A DNA stretch of 64,000 nt from Pseudomonas viridiflava (lineage in GTDB: Bacteria; Pseudomonadota; Gammaproteobacteria; Pseudomonadales; Pseudomonadaceae): NCBI RefSeq assembly GCF_900590885.1, contig NZ_UUON01000022.1, positions 62,001 through 126,000 on the forward strand. The letters run 5' to 3'. Below are positions 58,221 through 64,000 of the stretch, piece by piece (the first letter of the stretch is position 1; every line of letters begins with the position of its first letter). Under the pieces are notes generated by a model. The model searched no databases. It was not told the origin of the DNA and worked only from the letters and a program-made list of their open reading frames with translations. The translations under genes and the position numbers were made by a program.

Positions 58221-58702
58221 TGAGTACCGGAAGAATCCAATTCGCCGAGCAAGACGGGACTTTTGTCCTGAAATTCGTCGGTGAAGTGCGCCTGACCTTG
58301 TGTTCGGCGCTGGATGCGACGATTGAGCGGATTTTCACGGCGTTGAATTTTTCGGCGATCGTGATCGATCTGACTGAAACCCGCAGCATCGATAGCACCA
58401 CCCTTGGCCTGCTGGCCAAGTTGTCCATTCTGTCTCGGCAGAAGGTCGGCCTGTTGCCAACGGTCGTCACCACCCATGAAGACATCACCCGTCTGTTGCA
58501 ATCCATGGGCTTCGACCAGGTGTTCAACATCGTTGACCGCCCGATCCCTTGCCCGGAATGCCTGACCGACCTGCCGTCCCAGGACCAGTCCGAGGAAGTG
58601 GTGCGGGTCAAGGTGCTGGAAGCGCACAAGATCCTGATGGGCTTGAACGAGTCCAATCGCGAAGCGTTCCACGATCTCGTCAACGCTCTGGAGCGCCACT
58701 GA
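58220..58702 (+). CDS. rssC: Anti-sigma factor antagonist, STAS domain (RssC)
   Basis: This 160-residue protein has a STAS fold with a phosphorylatable serine in RSIDSTTLGLLAKL (S59), aligned with the SpoIIAA serine. A C-terminal extension (about 110-160), with CPECL, is unusual for short STAS proteins. ATG 58220 overlaps the rssB stop (TGATG) by one base, so the two are coupled. It should cycle between a phosphorylated state, made by an unknown anti-sigma kinase, and a dephosphorylated state made by RssB. Confidence 0.88.
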   Translation: MSTGRIQFAEQDGTFVLKFVGEVRLTLCSALDATIERIFTALNFSAIVIDLTETRSIDSTTLGLLAKLSILSRQKVGLLPTVVTTHEDITRLLQSMGFDQVFNIVDRPIPCPECLTDLPSQDQSEEVVRVKVLEAHKILMGLNESNREAFHDLVNALERH

Positions 58703-58721
58703 GCTGTAGTTGAAATACCCT

Positions 58722-58743
58722 CCAAATGTGGGAGGGGGCTTGA
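58722..58743. repeat. REP half-element
   Basis: CCAAATGTGGGAGGGGGCTT, then the copy stops and runs into unrelated sequence. The right arm is missing, suggesting truncation. Confidence 0.75.
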
Positions 58744-58770
58744 GCTGTGACCTGCTTGAGACCAGCACAT

Positions 58771-58807
58771 AAAAAAGGGCGGTACCCTCACAGGTACCGC
58801 CCTTTTT
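58771..58807. terminator. Bidirectional intrinsic terminator
   Basis: AAAAAAGGGCGGTACC-CTCACA-GGTACCGCCCTTTTT between convergent rssC and tal. The stem is perfect for ten pairs or more. Confidence 0.94.
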
Positions 58808-58819
58808 GCTGAGCCCGCT

Positions 58820-59746
58820 TTACAGCTTGGCAGTCAACAGCGCCTCCAGCTTCTCCTGGTCCCGAGCAAACTGACGAATACCCTCGGCCAGCTTCTCGGT
58901 GGCCATCGCATCTTCGTTAGATTCCCAGCGGAACTGCGCTTCACTCAAATGCACGCGGGCCTCACCGGCATGGCCTGGGGACAGCTTGCGCTCCAGCTTG
59001 CCGGTATCAGCGGCGAGTTTTTCCAGCAGGTCCGGGCTGATGGTCAGGCGATCGCAACCGGCCAGCTCTTCGATCTGACTGAGGTTACGGAAGCTCGCGC
59101 CCATCACCACGGTTTTGTAGCCATTGGCCTTGTAGTAGTTGTAGATGCGCGTTACGGACTGCACGCCCGGATCATCGGCGCCAGTGTAGTCGTTGCCATT
59201 GGCCTTCTTGTACCAGTCGTAGATACGGCCCACGAACGGCGAGATCAGGAACACGCCGGCTTCTGCACAGGCCACGGCCTGGGCGAAGGAGAACAGCAGC
59301 GTCAGGTTGGTCTGGATGCCTTCTTTTTCCAGCTTCTCCGCGGCGCGGATGCCTTCCCAGGTGGCGGCGATCTTGATCAGCACGCGGTCGCGGCCGACCC
59401 CGGCCTTTTCGTACAGGTCGATCAGACGGTGCGCGCGCTTGAGTACGGCGTCGGTGTCGAACGAAAGGCGGGCATCCACCTCGGTGGAGATGCGCCCCGG
59501 TACCACTTTCAGAATCTCTTGACCCACTGCCACCGCAAAACGGTCGCTGGCCAGGCCAACATCACCGTTGCAGTCCTGCACGCATTCTTCCAGCAGCTTG
59601 GCATAGCCCGGGATAGAGGCAGCCTTGAGCAGCAGGGAAGGGTTGGTGGTGGCGTCTTGCGGCTTGAGCTTGGCGAGGGTGGAAAAGTCGCCGGTATCCG
59701 CTACTACGGTGGTGAACTGCTTGAGTTGTTCCAGCTTGGAAGTCAT
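58820..59746 (-). CDS. tal: Transaldolase
   Basis: Transaldolase moves a three-carbon dihydroxyacetone unit in the non-oxidative pentose phosphate pathway. The 308-residue protein has the Schiff-base lysine K125 in [12 protein letters not shown], the DATTNPSL opening motif and the [18 protein letters not shown] stretch. Length and motifs match the TalB class. ATG 59746 is the family start. Confidence 0.95.
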   Translation of the reverse strand: MTSKLEQLKQFTTVVADTGDFSTLAKLKPQDATTNPSLLLKAASIPGYAKLLEECVQDCNGDVGLASDRFAVAVGQEILKVVPGRISTEVDARLSFDTDAVLKRAHRLIDLYEKAGVGRDRVLIKIAATWEGIRAAEKLEKEGIQTNLTLLFSFAQAVACAEAGVFLISPFVGRIYDWYKKANGNDYTGADDPGVQSVTRIYNYYKANGYKTVVMGASFRNLSQIEELAGCDRLTISPDLLEKLAADTGKLERKLSPGHAGEARVHLSEAQFRWESNEDAMATEKLAEGIRQFARDQEKLEALLTAKL

Positions 59747-59921
59747 GGGCGTGCTCTGTCCTATGGGTCTGATGACATTACCCGAGCGCCAGCAGGCGCT
59801 CAAGGGCGCAAATGCGTTCGATCGTTTGCGAGGGCAACTACCTGAAAACAGCCGTTTGAATCACCGGCCTTGGCGGTAAATAGGAGGGCAAAACGGCCGG
59901 CAGGTTCAACCCGAATGACAG

Positions 59922-60908
59922 TCAGCGCCCTTCCAGCAACGCCCCAGCCTGATCCAGCAATGCAAGTGGGTCTGTGGCCTTGTGAATATCCACCGACAAC
60001 AACTGCCGAAACTTGCGTGCTCCCGGGAAGCCTGTGCCCAACCCCAGCACATGCCGCGTGATGTGATGCATCGAGCCGCCGCTGGCCAGATGCTCGGCAA
60101 TATAAGGTCGCAACTGCGCCAGCGCCTCAGCCCGGCTGATCACCGGCTGCGAGCTGCCAAACAATTGCTGGTCCACTTCCGCCAGCAGATACGGATTGTG
60201 ATAAGCCTCGCGGCCCAGCATCACGCCGTCAAACGCCTGCAAATGCGCATGGCACTGCTCCAGCGTCTTGATCCCGCCGTTGAGAATAATCTCCAGCTCG
60301 GCAAAATCCTGCTTCAACTGCGCTGCCACGTCATAACGCAACGGTGGAATGTCGCGATTCTCCTTGGGCGACAACCCCTCCAGAATCGCAATCCGCGCAT
60401 GCACGGTAAAACTGGTGCAGCCCGCGTCCTTCACCGTCCCGACGAAATCACACAGCTCGGCATAACTGTCCCGGCCATTGATGCCGATACGATGCTTGAC
60501 CGTCACCGGAATCGACACCGCATCGCGCATCGCCTTCACGCAATCGGCCACCAGCGCCGGGTGCGCCATCAGGATCGCGCCGATCATATTGTTCTGCACT
60601 CGATCGCTCGGGCAGCCGACGTTCAGGTTCACCTCGTCATACCCCGCCGCCTCGGCCATGCGCGCGCACGCGGCCAAATCCGCCGGAACACTGCCGCCCA
60701 ACTGCAGCGCGAGCGGGTGCTCGGCTTCGTTGTGACGCAGGAAGCGGTCGTGATCGCCGTGGAGGATAGCGCCAGTGGTGACCATCTCGGTGTAGAGCAG
60801 GGCGTGCTTGGAGAGCAGGCGCAGGAAGAACCGGCAGTGGCGGTCGGTCCAGTCCATCATCGGTGCGACGGAGAAGCGGCGGGAGAGGGGAGCGGTTTGT
60901 AGGGGCAT
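59922..60908 (-). CDS. dusA: tRNA-dihydrouridine(20/20a) synthase DusA
   Basis: DusA is a flavoprotein that reduces uridines 20/20a in the tRNA D-loop. The 328-residue protein begins RRFSVAPMMDWTDRHCRFF (typical DusA FMN-binding start), has the QLGGSVPADLA strand, and the proton-donor cysteine in NLNVGCPSDRVQNN. MDWTDRH is characteristic of DusA rather than DusB or DusC. It is on the same strand as tal, 175 bases away. Confidence 0.94.
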   Translation of the reverse strand: MPLQTAPLSRRFSVAPMMDWTDRHCRFFLRLLSKHALLYTEMVTTGAILHGDHDRFLRHNEAEHPLALQLGGSVPADLAACARMAEAAGYDEVNLNVGCPSDRVQNNMIGAILMAHPALVADCVKAMRDAVSIPVTVKHRIGINGRDSYAELCDFVGTVKDAGCTSFTVHARIAILEGLSPKENRDIPPLRYDVAAQLKQDFAELEIILNGGIKTLEQCHAHLQAFDGVMLGREAYHNPYLLAEVDQQLFGSSQPVISRAEALAQLRPYIAEHLASGGSMHHITRHVLGLGTGFPGARKFRQLLSVDIHKATDPLALLDQAGALLEGR

Positions 60909-61114
60909 TGGAAATCTGAGTCAGCGAGGCGAGTGGCGTAGTTTATCAGGGATGTATCCAGGGTGTCGGGGAGGTGTTCCACTGCCTTGTCGCAAGGCGC
61001 TAACCTGAACCAAACCTGTCGCGCCGCAAGATTTCATAATTCCCTGCATTGCGCAGGCATACGATCACTGTCATGAGCGTATCAGCGCGCCTCCTGCCTA
61101 CTGGGACTGAAAAC

Positions 61115-61327
61115 ATGATCTCGAATCTCATCAAAGTCGTGATGATCACCGGCACGTTACTACTGAGCGCCTGCTCCGGCATAAGCAGCAGCACGTGTTT
61201 CTCTGAGGGGTGCCAGGCGTTTGATGGCCATGGCGCCAACAACAACGCCACGAAGGTGAATTTTGGTGGCAGTGCGCTGGGTAGCAGCTTTAGTCAGTAC
61301 AGTTCGGGGTTGTTGCGCGACGATTGA
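61115..61327 (+). CDS. Small putative lipoprotein
   Basis: This 70-residue protein has a signal segment ending in the lipobox LLSAC (C near residue 20), followed by a short Ser/Gly/Asn-rich mature part with two more cysteines (STCFSEGC). It is probably lipid-anchored. The ribosome site at ATG 61115 is weak, and an in-frame ATG at 61073 exists. No family is recognised. It stands alone between dusA and the kinase-like gene. Confidence 0.65.
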   Translation: MISNLIKVVMITGTLLLSACSGISSSTCFSEGCQAFDGHGANNNATKVNFGGSALGSSFSQYSSGLLRDD

Positions 61328-61339
61328 TTTAGCAATGGG

Positions 61340-61385
61340 GTCGCTGCGCAGCTCAGCGGGAGCAAGCTCCCTCGCCACGGGGGGA
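61340..61385. repeat. Half-element of the second REP type
   Basis: GCTGCGCAGCTCAGCGGGAG followed by CAAGCTCCCTCGCCAC resembles one side of the REP pair at 31717-31850. It lies between the lipoprotein and kinase-like genes. Confidence 0.6.
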
Positions 61386-61386
61386 G

Positions 61387-62151
61387 CTATCCCGTAACCA
61401 CGGTGCCTTTGTGGAAAATCTCACGCCGTGCGCGGCGGCTGATGTTTTCATGCTTACTGGCTGCGTACATCGCGTCGAAACGCTCGCGATCAATGCCTTC
61501 ATATTTGGCCAGCTCTTCGAGCACCATCTGGTCGTATTCTTTTTCGATGACGAACCGGAAGATCTCGCGCCGATAGTAGAACCCGAACTGAAATGCCAGC
61601 ACTTCAGTCAGGTAGTCCGATTCGGTGAGGAAGCAGTTTTCCAGGTCGATGGCCTTGGCGGTGTTGGGCTGGCGCGGGTCGATCATCACATTGTTGGCCC
61701 AGAAGTCCATGTGGACGACGCCCTTGCTGTGCAGGGAGCGCAGCAGCCTGAACGAAACGTTGATCAGGCTTTGTACGTCGCGCGCCTGCTCGAGCCAATC
61801 CAGGCCACTGACGTAGCCGTCGAGCATCTCGGTAAAGATGAAGAATTCCTGGATCAGGCCAAGTGCCGACTTTCTGTAGCCGAAGCCGTACAGGCCGGCG
61901 ACCGGGGCGCCGCGTTTCTGGGCGCCGAGGGTGTTGATGACTTCTTCGACCGGCCAATCGAATGTGCCGTCGCGTTTTGCGCGCCCGAAGGTGACTCTCA
62001 ATTTTGGCCGGAGGCTGTCAAGCGGTTGGGATTTGGCGAACAGGTTGTTCTCCATCCCTTTCAGCGGGGCGCTGATACGGTCTTTTATCTGATGACGCGT
62101 GTCGATCAGATCCTGAATTGCCTGCTGGGCACTGTCGCTCGCGCTGCGCAT
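61387..62151 (-). CDS. Kinase-fold protein (InaA/LPS-kinase-like)
   Basis: This 254-residue protein has the C-lobe motifs of the protein-kinase-like fold: H147-M-D149 with N153/N154 in VHMDFWANNVMID (catalytic loop) and IDLE at D169 (metal-binding). The FIFTEMLDG hinge-like stretch precedes them. A clear Gly-rich loop is not seen in the short N-lobe. It resembles bacterial InaA/WaaP/RIO-like small kinases that act on LPS sugars or small molecules. The substrate is unknown. ATG 62151 is preferred to an upstream TTG at 62226. The adjacent Wzz-like gene makes an envelope polysaccharide role plausible. Confidence 0.75.
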   Translation of the reverse strand: MRSASDSAQQAIQDLIDTRHQIKDRISAPLKGMENNLFAKSQPLDSLRPKLRVTFGRAKRDGTFDWPVEEVINTLGAQKRGAPVAGLYGFGYRKSALGLIQEFFIFTEMLDGYVSGLDWLEQARDVQSLINVSFRLLRSLHSKGVVHMDFWANNVMIDPRQPNTAKAIDLENCFLTESDYLTEVLAFQFGFYYRREIFRFVIEKEYDQMVLEELAKYEGIDRERFDAMYAASKHENISRRARREIFHKGTVVTG

Positions 62152-62500
62152 GATGAAAACCGTGGCACTGCGATGGCTCAGTGTAGAAGGAAAGCTTTGG
62201 AGCACGCTGCTGTCAGGAAAGCTCAAAACACGTCCTTGTCATGTCGGAAAAATATTACAGGCATGTTACATGCTCGAGCTATTGGATCCAACCTGAACCT
62301 TTCCTGAACGAAAATGAAATTATTGTCATCTCGCTCGAGCTAAGGGGTTTCCTGTATTGACAAGTCATGTGTTCAGTGAGCGTATTTTTTTGCGCGGGCA
62401 ACCCATTTCCGCGCAGTTGGCAGCAAAAAAATGTTGTGGAAAAAGACGTGCGCGGTGCAATAATGGCTCTAGGCCATTATTTAAATTTTAAGTGCTATTA
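62152..62500. other. AT-rich intergenic region with inverted repeat
   Basis: About 350 bases with no supported gene. It shows lower GC than its surroundings, a TTGACA hexamer at 62357-62362 and a perfect inverted repeat at 62459-62481. The change in composition starts near 62240 and continues through the Wzz gene. Confidence 0.5.
62459..62481. promoter_or_regulatory. Perfect 9-bp-arm inverted repeat before the 30-codon ORF
   Basis: AATAATGGC-TCTAG-GCCATTATT, followed by an AT-rich TTAAATTTTAAG tract. It lies 20 bases before the ATG at 62501 and may be an operator or RNA hairpin. Confidence 0.5.
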
Positions 62501-62593
62501 ATGAAAAAAACATTTTTTGCGAAATTGTTTATCGTTTTTATTGCTGCATCATTGGTCTGTACTATTTATCTGTTGGCGGATGCGCTTCTATAA
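62501..62593 (+). CDS. Possible 30-residue membrane peptide
   Basis: The short frame begins MKKTFFAKLFIVFIAASLVC and continues with a hydrophobic stretch to a TAA at 62591. A Lys-rich start and an 18-residue hydrophobic core look like a small membrane peptide or a relic of a signal peptide. The ribosome site is weak. It overlaps the stop of the convergent Wzz gene by six bases. Whether it is expressed cannot be told. Confidence 0.35.
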   Translation: MKKTFFAKLFIVFIAASLVCTIYLLADALL

Positions 62594-63253
62594 GGCGTGG
62601 TTATTTTTTTTGTATTGCTGTGTCAAGAATCTACCGATCACGAATAAACTGCCTAAAACAAGTCCCAGGAAAGCACCCAGTAATAAATACTTTTTCGGGC
62701 TTTTGCCATTAATGACTTTTACCTCGTCCAGGGTATTAAACGCTCGGACGCTATTTCCTGCAGTCAACGCGGGTAAGTTAAGTTCGATAGCGTCAGTGTT
62801 GGCGCTGGCCAAGGCTGATTTCAGCAGGGTTCTCGCCTGTTCCTCAGTCGTTGCCGTCATCGATGCGATATAGATGACAGGTTCGTTTTTGCCGGACTTG
62901 GGAGTAGTCTCTTTCAAGGTAACGGCGTTCGCAGTCATCACACCCATGGCGGTGTAAAACATATCGTTCTGTATCGAACTATAGAGTTTGGTATCCAGCG
63001 GTGGCGGGCTTGCCGAGGTGCTCGCGTATTGTTCTTTCACGCCGCCATATAAGCTGTAAAGCGAAGACTTGGTAATGTAAGTGCTGGCGTTCCACTGTTC
63101 CGCCGACGTAATACCGAGCACGAAAGAAATAGCAGCGCCGGCCAAGGTTGTGGCTACTACGGTGATCTTGCTTGACCACAAGGCTTGCAGTAGCGGAACC
63201 AAATCTATTTCGTCATCAATGGGGCGGGGTGTTGGCTTGGTTGTAGTGCTCAC
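62588..63253 (-). CDS. Wzz-family polysaccharide chain-length regulator (short, orphan)
   Basis: This 221-residue inner-membrane protein has an N-terminal Wzz domain (IDLVPLLQALWSSKITVV) with a first helix at about 31-50, a periplasmic part of roughly 125 residues, and a C-terminal helix near 195-215 after NGKSPKKYLLLG, the usual Pro/Lys pattern before helix 2. Wzz proteins set O-antigen or capsule length. It is shorter than most (about 325 or more), so the coiled-coil arm is reduced. The start is GTG 63253 with AAAGGAA. No glycosyltransferase genes are beside it. Base composition is lower in GC than the window average. Confidence 0.82.
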   Translation of the reverse strand: MSTTTKPTPRPIDDEIDLVPLLQALWSSKITVVATTLAGAAISFVLGITSAEQWNASTYITKSSLYSLYGGVKEQYASTSASPPPLDTKLYSSIQNDMFYTAMGVMTANAVTLKETTPKSGKNEPVIYIASMTATTEEQARTLLKSALASANTDAIELNLPALTAGNSVRAFNTLDEVKVINGKSPKKYLLLGAFLGLVLGSLFVIGRFLTQQYKKNNHAL

Positions 63254-63452
63254 GAAAAATTCCTTTCTTTGCGTTCCCGGATTGTAGAGAAAAAGCCGCA
63301 ATACAGCAGTTGTTATTCCTAAGCGCCTTAGGTGAGAATGGTTCCTGTTAGTCGGGGCTGGAATTATCCAGCCGCAGGTGTTTGAGCACTCTAAGGCGAC
63401 AATCGTTCATGGAACTCTATAACACAGGGGCAAGTGTGTTTGCCCCCATCAT
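63254..63452. promoter_or_regulatory. Cluster of three inverted repeats upstream of the Wzz gene
   Basis: CCTAAG-CGC-CTTAGG (63318-63332), GGCTGG-AATTAT-CCAGCC (63356-63373) and GGGGCAA-GTGTGT-TTGCCCC (63427-63446). The last is just after the MFS stop and may be a weak terminator for it. The first two lie in the promoter region of the wzz-like gene. Confidence 0.45.
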
Positions 63453-64000
63453 TTAATGCCCGCCCTGCATCCGACGCGCTATCAAGTAAACCCCGAGCCC
63501 AACCAGTGCCGTAACCGCTCCAATGTATCCCGTGCTCGTCCAGCCCAGCCCCGCCGTAATCGCCATCCCGCCAAACCAGGGGCCCAACGCGTTAGCCAGG
63601 TTGAACGCTGCATGGTTGGAGGCTGCCGCCAGGCTCGGCGCCTCGTGGGCGATGTCCATCAGGCGGATCTGCAGCGGTGCGGCCAGCGACACCATGGTGC
63701 CGACCAGGCCGATGCCCAGCAGCACGCCCCACAGTGACCCCGCAGCAAACGGGAAGAACACCAGCACCGCCATCGACCACACCAGTATCAAGCCCACCGC
63801 ACGAAACTGCAGGCGATCGAACAGTTTGCCGCCGGCGATGTTGCCGATAATCCCGCCCACGCCAAACGCTGCCAGCCCAAACGGAATCCACTGGGGCGAC
63901 ACCTTGGTGACTTCCAGCATGGTTGGAGCCAGGTAGCTGAATACGCAAAACATCCCGGCAAAGCCGATGGCGCCAATGGCCAGGGCCATCCACACCTGCG
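63453..64000 (-). CDS. MFS transporter (partial, truncated by window end)
   Basis: The frame stays open to the right edge, so only the C-terminal 180 or so residues are present. At least five hydrophobic helices are seen, with FGLAAFGVGGIIGNIAGGKLFDR, split here as the loop motif GGKLFDR, typical of drug:H+ antiporter MFS permeases (AraJ-like). The C-terminus is basic (ARRMQGGH). The substrate is unknown. Confidence 0.85.
   Translation of the reverse strand, partial: QVWMALAIGAIGFAGMFCVFSYLAPTMLEVTKVSPQWIPFGLAAFGVGGIIGNIAGGKLFDRLQFRAVGLILVWSMAVLVFFPFAAGSLWGVLLGIGLVGTMVSLAAPLQIRLMDIAHEAPSLAAASNHAAFNLANALGPWFGGMAITAGLGWTSTGYIGAVTALVGLGVYLIARRMQGGH

Noticed and set aside
62588..63301. Longer Wzz frame starting at 63301
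   Set aside because: The residues before the GTG at 63253 are not Wzz-like, and AAAGGAA sits just before the GTG.

Overview
The window is 64 kb of high-GC proteobacterial chromosome, almost certainly from a Pseudomonas of the P. fluorescens group. The evidence is the gene content (fadBA with the PsrA regulator, a lexA-sulA pair, topA, a soluble transhydrogenase, rssB-rssC, a copRS-type pair, lpxO, pxpABC) and many copies of the P. fluorescens-type intergenic palindrome (core GTGGGAGGGGGCTTGCCCCC). About 57 protein genes are supported. I see no rRNA, tRNA, CRISPR array, integrase or insertion sequence. Most of the window is core chromosome.

Layout. 0-16.5 kb: a LysR regulator divergent from the 5-oxoprolinase genes pxpABC; a MoxR ATPase with a VWA partner; an AsmA-like DUF748 protein; cysteine synthase; lipid A hydroxylase lpxO; aconitase; rlmM; tusA; a MATE exporter; pdxB. 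16.5-24 kb: an MsbA-like ABC exporter, soluble lytic transglycosylase, Uup-type ABC-F ATPase and a universal stress protein. 24-35 kb: fatty acid oxidation (fadB-fadA), topA, the SOS genes lexA-sulA, the fatty-acid-sensing repressor psrA and the peptidoglycan recycling enzyme nagZ. 35-44 kb: an mfd-csiV-like-SNF2 helicase operon divergent from a long-form GAPDH. 44-50.7 kb: a chalcone-isomerase-fold protein, sthA, a glycerophosphodiesterase, a PilZ protein and the lipoprotein-release transporter lolC-lolD-lolE. 50.8-61 kb: a copper two-component system divergent from a Met/His-rich cupredoxin, then queF, DUF4404, a degenerate HAD protein, mlaA, a PilZ protein, rssB-rssC, transaldolase and dusA. 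61-64 kb: a small lipoprotein, a kinase-fold protein, an AT-rich stretch with a 30-codon ORF and an orphan Wzz-type protein, and a truncated MFS transporter.

Functional links. Several genes act on the envelope: lpxO, the MsbA-like exporter, slt, nagZ, lolCDE, mlaA and wzz. PsrA probably represses itself through two abutting operators over its -10 box, and a similar one-mismatch site lies upstream of fadBA. LexA controls its own operon, which includes the division inhibitor sulA, through two SOS boxes. RssB (receiver plus PP2C phosphatase) and RssC (STAS) form a partner-switching pair. The copper pair has a CusR-like box between it and the cupredoxin gene it faces.

No clear new defence or mobile system was found. 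The best leads are: the AT-rich wzz region with a tiny membrane ORF behind a perfect inverted repeat; a roughly 20-bp-stem hairpin in the psrA-nagZ gap; a perfect 16-bp palindrome in front of the chalcone-isomerase-like gene; a HAD protein that has lost both catalytic aspartates; a SWIM/SNF2 helicase in what looks like the mfd operon; and a terminator-like hairpin between lolD and lolE. All functional calls come from reading the sequence; no database search was run.
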